Of a stretch of DNA of 64,000 nucleotides, positions 39,044 to 49,900 are shown piece after piece. The stretch covers positions 1 through 64,000 of the forward strand of contig NZ_BLLI01000004.1 in the NCBI RefSeq assembly GCF_011170085.1, in the 5' to 3' direction. The stretch is from Pseudolactococcus hodotermopsidis. GTDB lineage: Bacteria; Bacillota; Bacilli; Lactobacillales; Streptococcaceae. Every line of letters begins with the position of its first letter. Within the stretch, counting starts at the first letter, position 1. Both the position numbers and the translations under genes were made by a program. The notes under the pieces are model-generated. The model was given only the letters and a program-made list of their open reading frames with translations. It had not been told where the DNA came from and ran no database searches.

Positions 39044-39752
39044 ACTGTTTCCTTTCGCGGATAATGTCGGCAAGTGCAGTTATCATGCGAGAATCAAAAT
39101 TGAGCGGTGTCGTAAAAGCAATCGTCGGGTCAATCGCCCAAACGCTCTTATGAATGCGTTTTTTAACCAAATCGCCGTCATACAAAAAGAAAGGAATAAC
39201 GGTTTGACTAATGTTATTTTCTAAATTTTCGCTAATTGCTTTATCATAATTGCCTTTACCTAGATAATCTACTGCCCGAACAATTTTACTCGTTTTTTCT
39301 GAGAGATTTCGGGCAATAGTCTCTAACATAACTGAAGATTCTGCAAAATGTCGCGTACCGTGTGCCAATAATATCACCTCATCTGAGGTAATTTGCGCCA
39401 CTTTATCACTGAGAATCTCAAAAATCGGCTGTTCGTCGCCAAAATTTTTGAGTAATGTGACTTGAACATGCGGATATTTTTCTGCAATAAAGGCTAGTTC
39501 GTTTGGTATATCAACCAAGGTGTGAATGGCTGGAAAAAGTAAAACTGGCACGACAAGAATTTCGCTAGTCCCCTTTTCTATCAAGCGTTCAGCGACAATT
39601 TCAATCGTATCAGTTTGGCGCTCCAAATAAGCAATTTCTTGCAAATTTATAATTGTTGCTGTTTCTTGACCAACTTTTATAAGAAGATCAGCTAATTGCG
39701 CATTTTTTTCAGGAATTTGACTGCCGTGAACGACGTAGAGGATTGATTTCAT
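39015..39752 (-). CDS. sirB: CbiX/SirB-type sirohydrochlorin chelatase
   Basis: A 245-residue class II chelatase with two CbiX halves. The first has VVHGSQIPEKN with the metal-ligand histidine near residue 9 and a second histidine in FPAIHTLVDIP; the second half has LLAHGTRHF. It inserts Fe2+ into sirohydrochlorin to give siroheme (or Co2+ for B12, of which no other gene is seen). It overlaps the permease gene before it and the dehydrogenase after it. The start is uncertain (39752 or 39767); both have weak ribosome sites. Confidence 0.87.
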   Translation of the reverse strand: MKSILYVVHGSQIPEKNAQLADLLIKVGQETATIINLQEIAYLERQTDTIEIVAERLIEKGTSEILVVPVLLFPAIHTLVDIPNELAFIAEKYPHVQVTLLKNFGDEQPIFEILSDKVAQITSDEVILLAHGTRHFAESSVMLETIARNLSEKTSKIVRAVDYLGKGNYDKAISENLENNISQTVIPFFLYDGDLVKKRIHKSVWAIDPTIAFTTPLNFDSRMITALADIIRERKQYDTDFIRLT

Positions 39753-41190
39753 TGGCTTTTCTTTCATATAAGTAGTTGGCTAAAATGGCAAAAATAAGGG
39801 GTCCGATGATGAGAAACAGCGTTGCTATCACACCATTAGAGACGATTGTTGTGTAAATTTCAAAACCAATTGCAAGTAAAACGGTCATGACAACTGAACT
39901 TGCTAACACCCTTGCTACTGCTGAATGTTTGACTAATTTCAGATAATCTGAGGTAAATTTTTCCTTGAAAAATGGATAGGCTGTCGCAACTAGCAAATAG
40001 GGCAAACTTCTTGCGAGATTTGTCATCAAGGTCAACTGATTATAGAGCGTGGTCACAAGAGGTGTACCGACTGAAACCAGCAAGACAAAAGCCCCTATAA
40101 TCATAGCTTGCGCACGAACTGCTTTAAAATGGATACCGTTTTCATTCGTTTTCAGCAACTTATCTGGAAAAATCTGCCTGTTACCCGCATGGAGCAAAAC
40201 CTTCAACGGCGCATAACCAATCGTAGCAAGGAGCGCGAGGTAGGCGGTAAACATGACAAGGGCGGTGTAGCGGACGTAGAGTTCCGAAATCAGCGGACTG
40301 TTTGGCGCAATGTTACGTGCAAGCTGAGACATTAGCGCATACATGAGATTACCGAGATGTGTCTGCGTGTTGGTCGTGACAGTCGTCCCCATACTCCAGC
40401 TGACAATAGCCAAAAAGTAGAAAATCAAGACGATACCGCCACCTGCTAAGAGCGCTTTGGAGAATTTATTGTGCTGATTACCGACTTTCTCGACAAGACT
40501 TGACACGGTGTCAAGCCCACCAAAAGCGGTTATCGCAAAAATCAAAAAAGGCAACTGTGAGATAAAACCTGTCAGATTTGTCGTTTCAAAAAAAGTTTTA
40601 GAGGTTGCTGCTTTTTTCAGATTCGGCAGAATCATGTCTGGGTGACTAAGTGACAAAATAAGATTTGTCCCAACTGTCAATATCAGGAGACCAATCATCA
40701 AAATACTTGATACATACATGAGCTTTGCGATTTTCAAAAAACCGCGATTGATAATGGTCGTTAGCATTACAATGCCAAATATCGTCAATATCGTCAGCAC
40801 CATTTTAGCAGAAACCCCAAAAATCGTAGTCATTTGCGATATATCTTTTCCAAAAATAAGCAAACCAAAAGGAATCCAAAGTTTGAGAAAAAGTGACGTC
40901 ATCCAAACAAAATAGCTAGCATACCAGATAAAAGTCGTGATAAAAGCGATTTTCGCCGATAAATTATCCGCCAACCAATCATAAAGCGAGCTTTGAGATT
41001 TGGGATAGGCACTGGTAAACTCGGAATTGATAATCGCAAAAGGCAGAAAATAGAAAACGGCTGCTACTGCTAACCAAATCAGCGATTTTAGTCCCATTGT
41101 AAAAAAAGCTGTGGTTGAGCTAGAAAATGAGAAAACCGTTGTCGCAATAACAAGAACAAGCCGTTTGAAAGTAAAAATTTCCTTCTTCAT
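39709..41190 (-). CDS. APC-family amino-acid permease (YjeM/GABA-type) inside the siroheme operon
   Basis: A 493-residue protein with about twelve membrane helices. It opens with the APC signature (VFSFSSSTTAFFTMG) and is closest in style to YjeM and the glutamate:GABA antiporter group. It shares one base with the cobA stop and overlaps the chelatase gene, so it is translationally locked into the siroheme operon. That placement suggests its substrate is a precursor or product of the pathway; 5-aminolevulinate, a GABA analogue, is one possibility. This is inference from context. Confidence 0.85.
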   Translation of the reverse strand: MKKEIFTFKRLVLVIATTVFSFSSSTTAFFTMGLKSLIWLAVAAVFYFLPFAIINSEFTSAYPKSQSSLYDWLADNLSAKIAFITTFIWYASYFVWMTSLFLKLWIPFGLLIFGKDISQMTTIFGVSAKMVLTILTIFGIVMLTTIINRGFLKIAKLMYVSSILMIGLLILTVGTNLILSLSHPDMILPNLKKAATSKTFFETTNLTGFISQLPFLIFAITAFGGLDTVSSLVEKVGNQHNKFSKALLAGGGIVLIFYFLAIVSWSMGTTVTTNTQTHLGNLMYALMSQLARNIAPNSPLISELYVRYTALVMFTAYLALLATIGYAPLKVLLHAGNRQIFPDKLLKTNENGIHFKAVRAQAMIIGAFVLLVSVGTPLVTTLYNQLTLMTNLARSLPYLLVATAYPFFKEKFTSDYLKLVKHSAVARVLASSVVMTVLLAIGFEIYTTIVSNGVIATLFLIIGPLIFAILANYLYERKANEINPLRRSRQSNS

Positions 41191-42152
41191 CAGATTAACG
41201 CATCCAAATCTGCTTGGCTTGTACCGTCACGAAAAACGATTTCATCAAAATTCTGTGTTAGTCTTACTTTGTCAAGATTAGCAAAGCGATTTTGGCGCTT
41301 TTCTCCAACAAGGGTCAGCCAAATATCTGCACCTTGTGACGTAAATTTTATTATTTCTTCAAATTTTGGTAGTTGCCGCCTGACAAGCAAAATTCGCTTG
41401 CCAAATTTTGGTAATTGTTGAAACCATGAATTGTCAGAGCCAAATTTAACAGCATGACCAATAACTATCAGTGCTGGATTTTTTGGTGCTTTTTGAACAA
41501 GATTAGCTGATAAGTCTCCCAAATTTGAGAGAATTGTTCGCTGACTTGGTAATGTGCCATTTTCAATCACAGCAATCGGCATGGTTTCAGGAACAGCTTG
41601 ACTTGATAGAGCTTGTAAAATAGCTGGTAAATTCCCAACAGCCATATACAAAACAAGTGTTGTCGCTGTCAATGTAGCGACCAAATCTAAATCAGCAAAA
41701 TCTGCCAAAGTTTCATGCGGGGTCATGATCAAAACACGCTCCGCAATACCACGCTGCGTAATCGCAATATCCGCATAACTACTCACACTACTTGCAGCAG
41801 TCACAGCTGGTACGACTTCATAGGGAATATTCTCAGCTCGCAAACGCGCCATTTCTTCGCCAACGCGACCAAAAATAGCGGGGTCGCCACCTTTCAAACG
41901 AACAACTGATTTATTATTTTTGGCAAAATTCACAAGTAAGTCTTCGATTTCAGATTGGCTTTTAGCATGCGCATTAGGAGCTTTACCAACGTAGACCAAT
42001 TGGGCTTCCTCCTTGGTTAGATACAATAAAATTTGATTAACTAAGCGATCATAAACAACTACATCAGCTGATTTTAACAAGCGCAAACCTTTTAACGTCA
42101 AAAGTTCAGGGTCACCAGTTCCTGCACCGACGAGATAAACTTTATTGGTCAT
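41190..42152 (-). CDS. cobA: Uroporphyrinogen-III C-methyltransferase with a HemD-like C-terminal stub
   Basis: A 320-residue SUMT. The N-terminal 240 residues are complete: VYLVGAGTGDPELLTLKG, VVYDRLV, VRLKGGDPAIFGR near 83-95, and the late GHAVKFG. It makes precorrin-2 using two SAM. The extra 80 residues (from KRILLVRRQLPKFEEII) resemble the first half of a uroporphyrinogen-III synthase but stop short, as though a cobA-hemD fusion had been cut back, while a separate hemD persists at the end of the operon. Confidence 0.92.
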   Translation of the reverse strand: MTNKVYLVGAGTGDPELLTLKGLRLLKSADVVVYDRLVNQILLYLTKEEAQLVYVGKAPNAHAKSQSEIEDLLVNFAKNNKSVVRLKGGDPAIFGRVGEEMARLRAENIPYEVVPAVTAASSVSSYADIAITQRGIAERVLIMTPHETLADFADLDLVATLTATTLVLYMAVGNLPAILQALSSQAVPETMPIAVIENGTLPSQRTILSNLGDLSANLVQKAPKNPALIVIGHAVKFGSDNSWFQQLPKFGKRILLVRRQLPKFEEIIKFTSQGADIWLTLVGEKRQNRFANLDKVRLTQNFDEIVFRDGTSQADLDALI

Positions 42153-43758
42153 GTCGCGCTAGACTCTCACTCAATTTATCTTGAAATGGTACTAGACCAA
42201 TTCGCTCAAAAAGGTCATAAAAAGTTTCATTTTCGTGTTTTTGTTCTGCGTAGACTGACACCAAATCCTTAACCACTGGCAATAAGATTGACTTAGGTAC
42301 TTTGCCTTTGATGTCCTCATTAAAGTGTCCGTCATTTAATAACGTTCCACCAATAGCAATTGTAAACGCCTCAATCGGCTGACGATTTTTATCACGCGCA
42401 GCAACACCTTGAATGCCAATATCAGCAATATTGCGATGGGCACAAGCATTCATACAGCCTGTCAAAATTACACGAACAGGACGTTCAAACTGGAAGTTAT
42501 CGTCCAGATAAGTCAAAAGTTGACGTGAAATATCTTTGGTTGATGTCAAGGCAAGATTGCAATATTCGTTACCTGTGCAAGTCATGCCGTAATCTTGAAA
42601 ACGCGACGTTTCAAGCGAGAACCTCTCGAAAATCGGTTGCGCAACAACTTCCGCCAAATCAGTATCTTTGATAAATGGTATCAGCAGATTTTGCGAGTGA
42701 TCAAAACGAATTTCATCACGACCATACTGCTCAGCGATTTTGGCAAATTCTGCCAGATCCTTGGCAGCAATCCGACCTGTTGGCACACTAACACCAATAT
42801 AAGAATAGCCTGATTGACGTTGGGGGTGAACACCTAAAACTAAACCATTTGACCAAGAAGTCGTTATATTTTCGCCTGCCGATGCAAGTGGTCCAGTGAG
42901 TTTAAGTAACTCATCTGTAAATTTTGCAACGCCCCAATCTTCCAGTAAAAATTTAATTCGAGCCTTGGCACGATTGCGACGATAACCATGGTCACGATAA
43001 ATGCGCACAACTGCCTCAGCTACCTTAACCACTTGAGAGGGCTTAACAAACAAGTCCAAATATTGCGCTAAATAAGGCTTAGCGCCCAAACCACCGCCAA
43101 CTTTTACGGCAAAACCTTTATAGACTTGACCGTTAATTTTCTTAGTCGCAGGCAAAAATGCCAAATCATTAATTTCAGCATTGGCAGAGTTCATCGTAGA
43201 TGCCGAAACAGAAATCTTAAATTTGCGTGGCAGATTAGAATAATCTGTGTTTCCTTGAAAAAAAGTATGTACTTTCATGAGTGTCGGTGTCGCATCAAAA
43301 CATTCAAACTTATCAATGCCCGCAAGCGGATTACCAATAACATTTCGATTAATATCGCCTTCAGCACCACGTGTTGTCAAGCCAACAGCCTCGATTTCAG
43401 AAAAAGTATCAAGTAGTTCAGAAAATTTAATGTTATGATATTGAACAGATTGACGCGTTGTGATGTCAAGAAAACCACCGCCACGCCTTAAAGCAAGATT
43501 AGCAAGCAATTTAGCCTGAGCAACAGTTATCATTCCCGCTGGAATTTTGACACGTAACATAAACTTGCCATCAGTTTGCGGCTTTTGCACCGTTAAACCC
43601 GCATATTTGAAGTACATATAGTAATATTTTGAGATGTTCTCCCAAGGTGTGTTGATTATTTTAGAAAAATCGTCAAAAACTGCCAATCCGTCTTTTTCAA
43701 GTTTGGCAATTTCGTTTTTATTTAATTTTTCAGTCGCCCAAGTGGCTACATATGTCAT
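42142..43758 (-). CDS. nirA: Siroheme-dependent ferredoxin-nitrite/sulfite reductase (NirA-like)
   Basis: A 538-residue enzyme with two ferredoxin-like half domains. The [4Fe-4S]-siroheme ligands are TCTGNEYCNLAL (C-x5-C) near 399 and LTGCMNACAHRNIADIG (C-x3-C) near 442. The CTGNEYC form is closer to ferredoxin-nitrite reductase (NirA) than to sulfite reductase as I know them. It would reduce nitrite to ammonium (or sulfite to sulfide) by six electrons. First gene of the siroheme operon, with AAAGGAGG. No electron donor or transporter for nitrite is beside it. Confidence 0.88.
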   Translation of the reverse strand: MTYVATWATEKLNKNEIAKLEKDGLAVFDDFSKIINTPWENISKYYYMYFKYAGLTVQKPQTDGKFMLRVKIPAGMITVAQAKLLANLALRRGGGFLDITTRQSVQYHNIKFSELLDTFSEIEAVGLTTRGAEGDINRNVIGNPLAGIDKFECFDATPTLMKVHTFFQGNTDYSNLPRKFKISVSASTMNSANAEINDLAFLPATKKINGQVYKGFAVKVGGGLGAKPYLAQYLDLFVKPSQVVKVAEAVVRIYRDHGYRRNRAKARIKFLLEDWGVAKFTDELLKLTGPLASAGENITTSWSNGLVLGVHPQRQSGYSYIGVSVPTGRIAAKDLAEFAKIAEQYGRDEIRFDHSQNLLIPFIKDTDLAEVVAQPIFERFSLETSRFQDYGMTCTGNEYCNLALTSTKDISRQLLTYLDDNFQFERPVRVILTGCMNACAHRNIADIGIQGVAARDKNRQPIEAFTIAIGGTLLNDGHFNEDIKGKVPKSILLPVVKDLVSVYAEQKHENETFYDLFERIGLVPFQDKLSESLARHDQ

Positions 43759-43877
43759 ATTTTCCTCCTTTATTTGGACTTCAAGCTAATTTTCAAGGTA
43801 TCTGACTTAAAGCTACTATCAGTTTTATTGTAACATCAGATGAATAAAAGCGACTTTTGATTTTTTTATCAGGCATT

Positions 43878-43916
43878 AAAAAAAGTTAATGTAAATTGAA
43901 CTTTACATTAACTTTT
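43878..43916 (-). terminator. Terminator of the giant repeat gene
   Basis: A 15-bp perfect stem (43881-43895 with 43902-43916), six-base loop and seven Ts on the minus strand, 22 bases after the giant ORF stop. It separates this gene from the siroheme operon. Confidence 0.93.
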
Positions 43917-43938
43917 AAATTCTTATCTTGCGACAAGA

Positions 43939-46900
43939 CTAGCTATAACGAACACTCACATTTGCTTGTGGGTCATCAAAACTTACAAATGCGTTATCAA
44001 CCGTTGTTTCAACATTATAGCCGTCAACAGCTATTTCAAAGCTGATAGCACCTGTCATGCTGTCAATCACGACTTGTGCATTGTCTGAGCTATAAGTTGT
44101 TGCACTTGCACCATCAAAATACGCCATTTCAGCATCAGCTGCAAGCTGTTTACCCGTTAATAAATCAAGCGAATATTCCCGTGAAAGTCGAGCGCTTAAG
44201 AGCATTTCTTGAGAGCTTTCAGCTCCTTGCTTAAGCAAATCAACCGTGAATTGCACTTCTTTCGTTTCAAACGCACGTTTTGTACCATGAACGAAACGAA
44301 CAGAATAAATCGTATCAGCTTGGCATTCTGCTGGATTGCTTGGTACATCAGTTGATTTGATAACATAACCTCTAGTACGATAACTTGCCAAAACAACCTC
44401 GTATTCTCGGGCTGTCAGAACCGTCATCGTCAACATACGATTAGGAAAGTCACAGATAAGCGTGAACGAAATCGGATGATAGTTTACCGTCAACACGATA
44501 TTTTCAGGCTTAGTTGGCTGTTCAAGTAAGGCATCTACCACGACTTCCGAACTTTCCGTTGCATAGCCTACCACAAGTGGAGAGGCTATCGGTTGCAAAA
44601 CAGTAACAGGTTGATAACTTATCACGCCTGTTACGAGGTCAGTATCAATTTTCCAATAAATAACCTGAACAGTCGGTGCCAAATGTTGCGCTTTTGGCAA
44701 GCCAACGTAAACAACCATTAGTTTGGTCTCATAGTCAACTTGTGTATGTTTATGCTTAAGATGAATAGTCAGCACCTGATCAACCGTCTCATCTGCCTCA
44801 TAACGCGTTGCTTGACGACTGTAATCAGTCACATCAACATATTGAGCAGGATAAGGTTTGTGGATAATCGTTTCATCCGTTTTTCCTGTCACTGGATAGC
44901 TATCCAAAATTTCACCGTCATTATCATCATCAACGACTGTAACCGTTACCTGTTGCGCATTTGCCGTATAAGCAACTGTCAATACCAAATCTTCAGGTTG
45001 AGTTATTGTATCAAGTAACTCAGGTGCTGTTACCTCAGCAAAACGTGTCGTATAACCAACAACAGATGGATTGGGGACAGAAATTGGCTGTTGCATTGGC
45101 TGATAAGTCGTGATACCAGTCACTTCATCCAAATTCGTTTTCCAAGAAATAGTCTGAACATTTAGCGGCAACTTTTTATCTTCCGACAAACCGTCGTAGC
45201 TAATGGTAAACTTAGTTTCATAAGTATCCCGCATATGTTGATGAATCAAATGAATCGTCGCCTTCTGATCAGCGCTATCATTGGCATCAAAATGGCTTGG
45301 TAAGTGACGATAATCAGTCACATCAAGATACATGGCTGGACAATCTTTAGGATAGACAATCTGTTCATCCGTCTTACCAGTTAACGTATAAGTCTCAACT
45401 ACTTCGCCATCTTTTTCATCATCAACAAGTATCACGACAACTTTTTGTTTATTTGCCGTATACGTCACTTTCGCCGTCAAATCGCCAGGTTCAGTCGTTC
45501 TTGCAGTCAATGTCGGCGCAGAGAGTTCTGCGAACTTAGTCCCATAACCTAAAACAAGTGGATTTGGTACAGAAATTGGTTGTGTGAGTGGCGTATAAGT
45601 CGTTACATCAGTCACGTCATCATAGTCTATCTCCCAAGCAATTGATTGATTATTTGGTTCTAATTTTCGATCTTTTGGCAAGCCAACATAAACGACCATG
45701 ACCTTACTTTCATAAGATTCTTTGTGATGCTTATGGGTCAGATGAATCGTCACATTCTGAGCATTATTAGCAGCAGTCTCCTGAAAATGTGTCGGCAAAC
45801 TGCTGTAATCCGTCACGTCACAATAACTATCAGACCATTCTTTGCGATAATCAATCAGTTCATCTGTTTTACCAGTTAAAGTATAACTGTCAAGTATCTC
45901 CTCGTTATTTTCATCATCAACAATTGTAACCGTCAGCGTCTGCTCAGTTGCCGTATAGCTGACAAATGTTTCAACAGATTCAGGTGTCGTCAGACTCTCC
46001 AGTGGCATAGTCACAAGAACAGTCGCTTTATCAGCTGTATAACCTGAGATAACAGGACTCGCCACAGGAGTTATTTCTGTCACAAGTTGATACATCAATT
46101 CGCCCGTTACGTCATCCTTATCAGTTTTCCAAGCAATCGTTTGAACAACTGGCTCAGGCTGATTAGCTTCAGGCAGACCAGTATAAATCACTCGGTTACT
46201 TGTTTCAAAAGTGCCATAATCATGGCGATGCGCCAAATGAATCGTAACTGCTTGCGCAGCACCATCAGTCGCTTCAAAGTAGCTAGGCAAATTGCTCTCG
46301 TCTGTTACCTCAACATAAATAGATGCCCAATTCTTACGATAATTAATAACATCATCCGTTTTACCAACCAAGGTATAACTATCAAGGACTTGGCCATCGG
46401 TATCATCATCAACAACCGTGACAAGCACTTGTTGCTCGGTTGCCGTATAGGTCACTTGCGCTGACATATCTTTTGGTTCAGTCGTCCGCTCCGTTAATTT
46501 GACAGGCGCAATTTCTGCTTTTGCTGTCATATAACCTGATACAATAGGATGAACCACAGTATTAATAGTCGTAAGCGGCGTATAAATTGTAAGACCTGTT
46601 ACATCATCAGTATCTGTTGACCAAGAAACCTTTTGAATCACTGGTTCAATTTTTTTCTCATCAGGTAAGCCAACATAAATAACCGCTACATTTGTTTCAA
46701 AAGTACCAGATGTATGGCGATGTGCCAAATGAATCTGCTCAGTTTGCTCAGCTGTCGTCTCTCCATCAAAAATCCAAGTAAACTGCTCCCCTTCGCCATT
46801 ATAAACATAATGCGATAGTAAGGCATCAGCTTCATCAGCCAAAACAAAAGTATGTTCAGAACCCGACAAACCAGCTCGTTTTGTCGTGCCAATCACTCGA

Positions 46901-46950
46901 CCATTATCATCATCATCCACATAAGCCAAGGTAATCTTTTGCAAAGTTGG
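43939..46950 (-). repeat. Giant gene super-block 3 (five units plus closing module)
   Basis: Residues about 3465-4467. It opens with the KITLAYVDDDDNG domain, has GLP units at about residues 3559, 3721, 3890, 4052 and 4215, and closes with a module containing SSDNAQVVIDS and a SVRYS end. Confidence 0.8.
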
Positions 46951-49900
46951 CTCATAAACAATTGTCACATTACCAAAAAGATTAGTAAAATTCGCTTCGC
47001 CACTTGCAACGATTGTCTCAGTTACCTCGCCATTAATCGGCAAGTCAAAACTAATCTCTCCTGTTGCAACATCAATCACAACTTGACGATTGTCTGAGTG
47101 ATAAGTTTCAGCACTCGCATTTGCGACCTTGGCAATATTAGCAGTGGTTACCGCTCGATTCGTTACCAAATCAAGGGAATAGTCATGCGAAATCTCTGCC
47201 GTCAAATCTATCTGTTTATCTATCTCAAATCCTGTCGCCATTAACGTAACCGAAAAATCAGCAGTTTTCGTTTCAACAACACGTTTACTATTGTGAACAA
47301 AACGAACCAAACCACGTATCTCGTTTAAATTAATATCCTTGAGATTTAAGCTATCAACTGGCTTACCGTCAAGCAATGGCAGATAACCATCCGTCAGGTA
47401 TTGCGCTAATTCGACTTTAAATTCAGCAGCTGTCAATTTGCTCTTAGCAAGCGTTCGACCAATCGTTTCATCAATGAAAGTGAAATAGAAACTCAAAGCA
47501 GTATAGGTAACCGTTGCAAAGACATCTTCAGGTTTAGTTGTTGATTGACCAAATCTCGGTGCAACAATTCTCGGCTTGTCAGCTTTAAAGAAATCAATAG
47601 GAGGACTTGGCACTGGATTAACCACTGTAATAGGCTTATAGTTAATAATGCCCGTCACTTCGTCCTTATCAGTTTCCCAACTAATCGTTTGCACATTTGA
47701 GTCGAGCTGTTTATCATCTGGTAAACCAACATAAGCAACTTGCGCAACTGTTTCAAGCGTACCAAATGTATGCCTATGCGCCAAATGAATTGTAATCGCC
47801 TGACCACGCGTAGTCGTTGCCTCATAATAATTGACAAAGCTATCATAATTCGTCACATCTTCATAGCTAGGTAACCATTTCTTTTGGTACTCCAACGGCT
47901 CATCCGTTTTACCAATCGTAACATAACGCCCAATCACTTCGCCACGTTCATCATCGTCAACAATCGTCACAGTCACTTTTTGCATATCAGCAGTATAAGC
48001 AACAGTTGAGAGCAAATCTTCAGGTTTTGTCGTTGTTTTGACTAATTTGATTGTGTCAATTTTTGTTTTTTCAGGTGTATAACCTGGAATAACTGGACTT
48101 GATACAGAATTGATAGACGAGCTTGGCGTATAAAGTGTGACACCAGTCACTTCGTCTTCATCACTTTCCCAAGAAATCGTTTGAACAATTGGTTCAAGCA
48201 TTCTAGCTTTTGGCAAGCCAGTATAAGAGACGGTTGCACTTGTTTTAAGTGTATCTCGTGTATGTTTATGCGCCAAATGAAGCGTTACGATTTGCTCGAC
48301 TGTATCATCATAGCGATTTGAAACTTGCTGATAATCCGTCACATCCTCATAACTCTCAGACCAATTTTTATGATAGTCAATCGGTTCATCGGTCTGACCA
48401 ATCAACACATAACTATCAACAAGTTCACCGTCATTGTCAATATCTAAAACATTGACAGTCACTTGTTGCTCATTTGCCGTATAAGCAACTAACATCTCAA
48501 TCGTTTCAGGTTGATCTGTCGTTTCAGCCACTTCGATCATCACTTCTTCATACTCGGCTGTATAGCCTGAAACAATCGGACTCGGCACAATCGGCAGTGA
48601 ATCAACTGGTTTGTAAGTTGTAAATGCCGATACTTCATCCGTATCAGTTGTCCAAGAAATCGGCTGAACAGTCGGCTGACGTTTCTTATCTTCTGGTAAA
48701 CCAGTATAGACAATTCTTGCCATTGACTCATACGTTCCTTGCGTATGCTTGTGCGCCAAATGAATCGTTACCATTTGACCGCCACTTGCAGCAAAGCGAT
48801 TTGAAAGAAGCGTATAATCTGTTACATCCACATATTTATCAGACCAATTTACTTGGTATTCAAAACTATCATCAGTTCTACCTTCGACAATGTAGCTGTC
48901 AACAATTTCACCCTTATTATCATCATCAACGACAGTTACAGTCACATCTTGCACATCTGCTGTATAAGTAACAGTCACCAATAATTCTTCTGGTTTAACA
49001 GTTCTCTCAGCCAGTTCAGCCAAGAAAATTTCTGATTTTTCAGGCGTGTAACCGACAACAACAGGACTAGGTACAGTTTTAACAGGCGTGACAGGTGTAT
49101 AAGTCGTCATACTAGTCACTTTGTCCTTGTCAGTTGCCCAAGAAATTGTCTGAATATTTGACATTAATTGCTTATCATCAGGCAAACCTGCATAAACAAC
49201 AGTCGCTTTGGTTTCAAGTGAGCCTTGCGTATGGTCATGCACCAAATGAAGCGTTATAATTTGCTCATTTTCATCTGCTTGATAACAATTTGGAATGTTA
49301 TCATAATTAGTCACATCAACATAGCTAGTTGACCAATTTTTATGGAGCTTAAAGACTTCATCAGTTTTACCAATAAGGACATAACTATCAATAAGTTCGC
49401 CATTTGCCTCATCATCAACAACACTAACTTTGACTTCTTGATGATTCGCCTCATAAGTCACCGTAGCAGTGACATTTTCAGGCTCAGTTGTTGTCTCAGT
49501 CAAGGCAAGCGTAAATGCTAATTGACTAGCTGTATAGCCAGCAATAACTGGACTTTGTACAATAACATCTGTCATCACAGGCTTATATGCGATAACTCTC
49601 GTTACCTCATCTGTGTCCGTTTGCCAAACAAGCGTTTGACTATGTACTGCCACTTCCTTATCCTCAGGTAACCCAACATAATTAACAGTTAGCAAAGTTT
49701 CAAAGGTAGCCGCCGTATGCTTATGTGTCAAATGAATCGTGACAACTTGATTAACACCATCTTTATCATCATAGAAATTAGAAAAACTGTTGTAATCCGT
49801 CGCATCAACATAGCCAGGCAAACATTTTTTGTGATAATCAAAAGGTTCGTCAGTTTTTCCAGTCATCAAGTAACTATCAATCGTTTGATTTTGCTCATCA

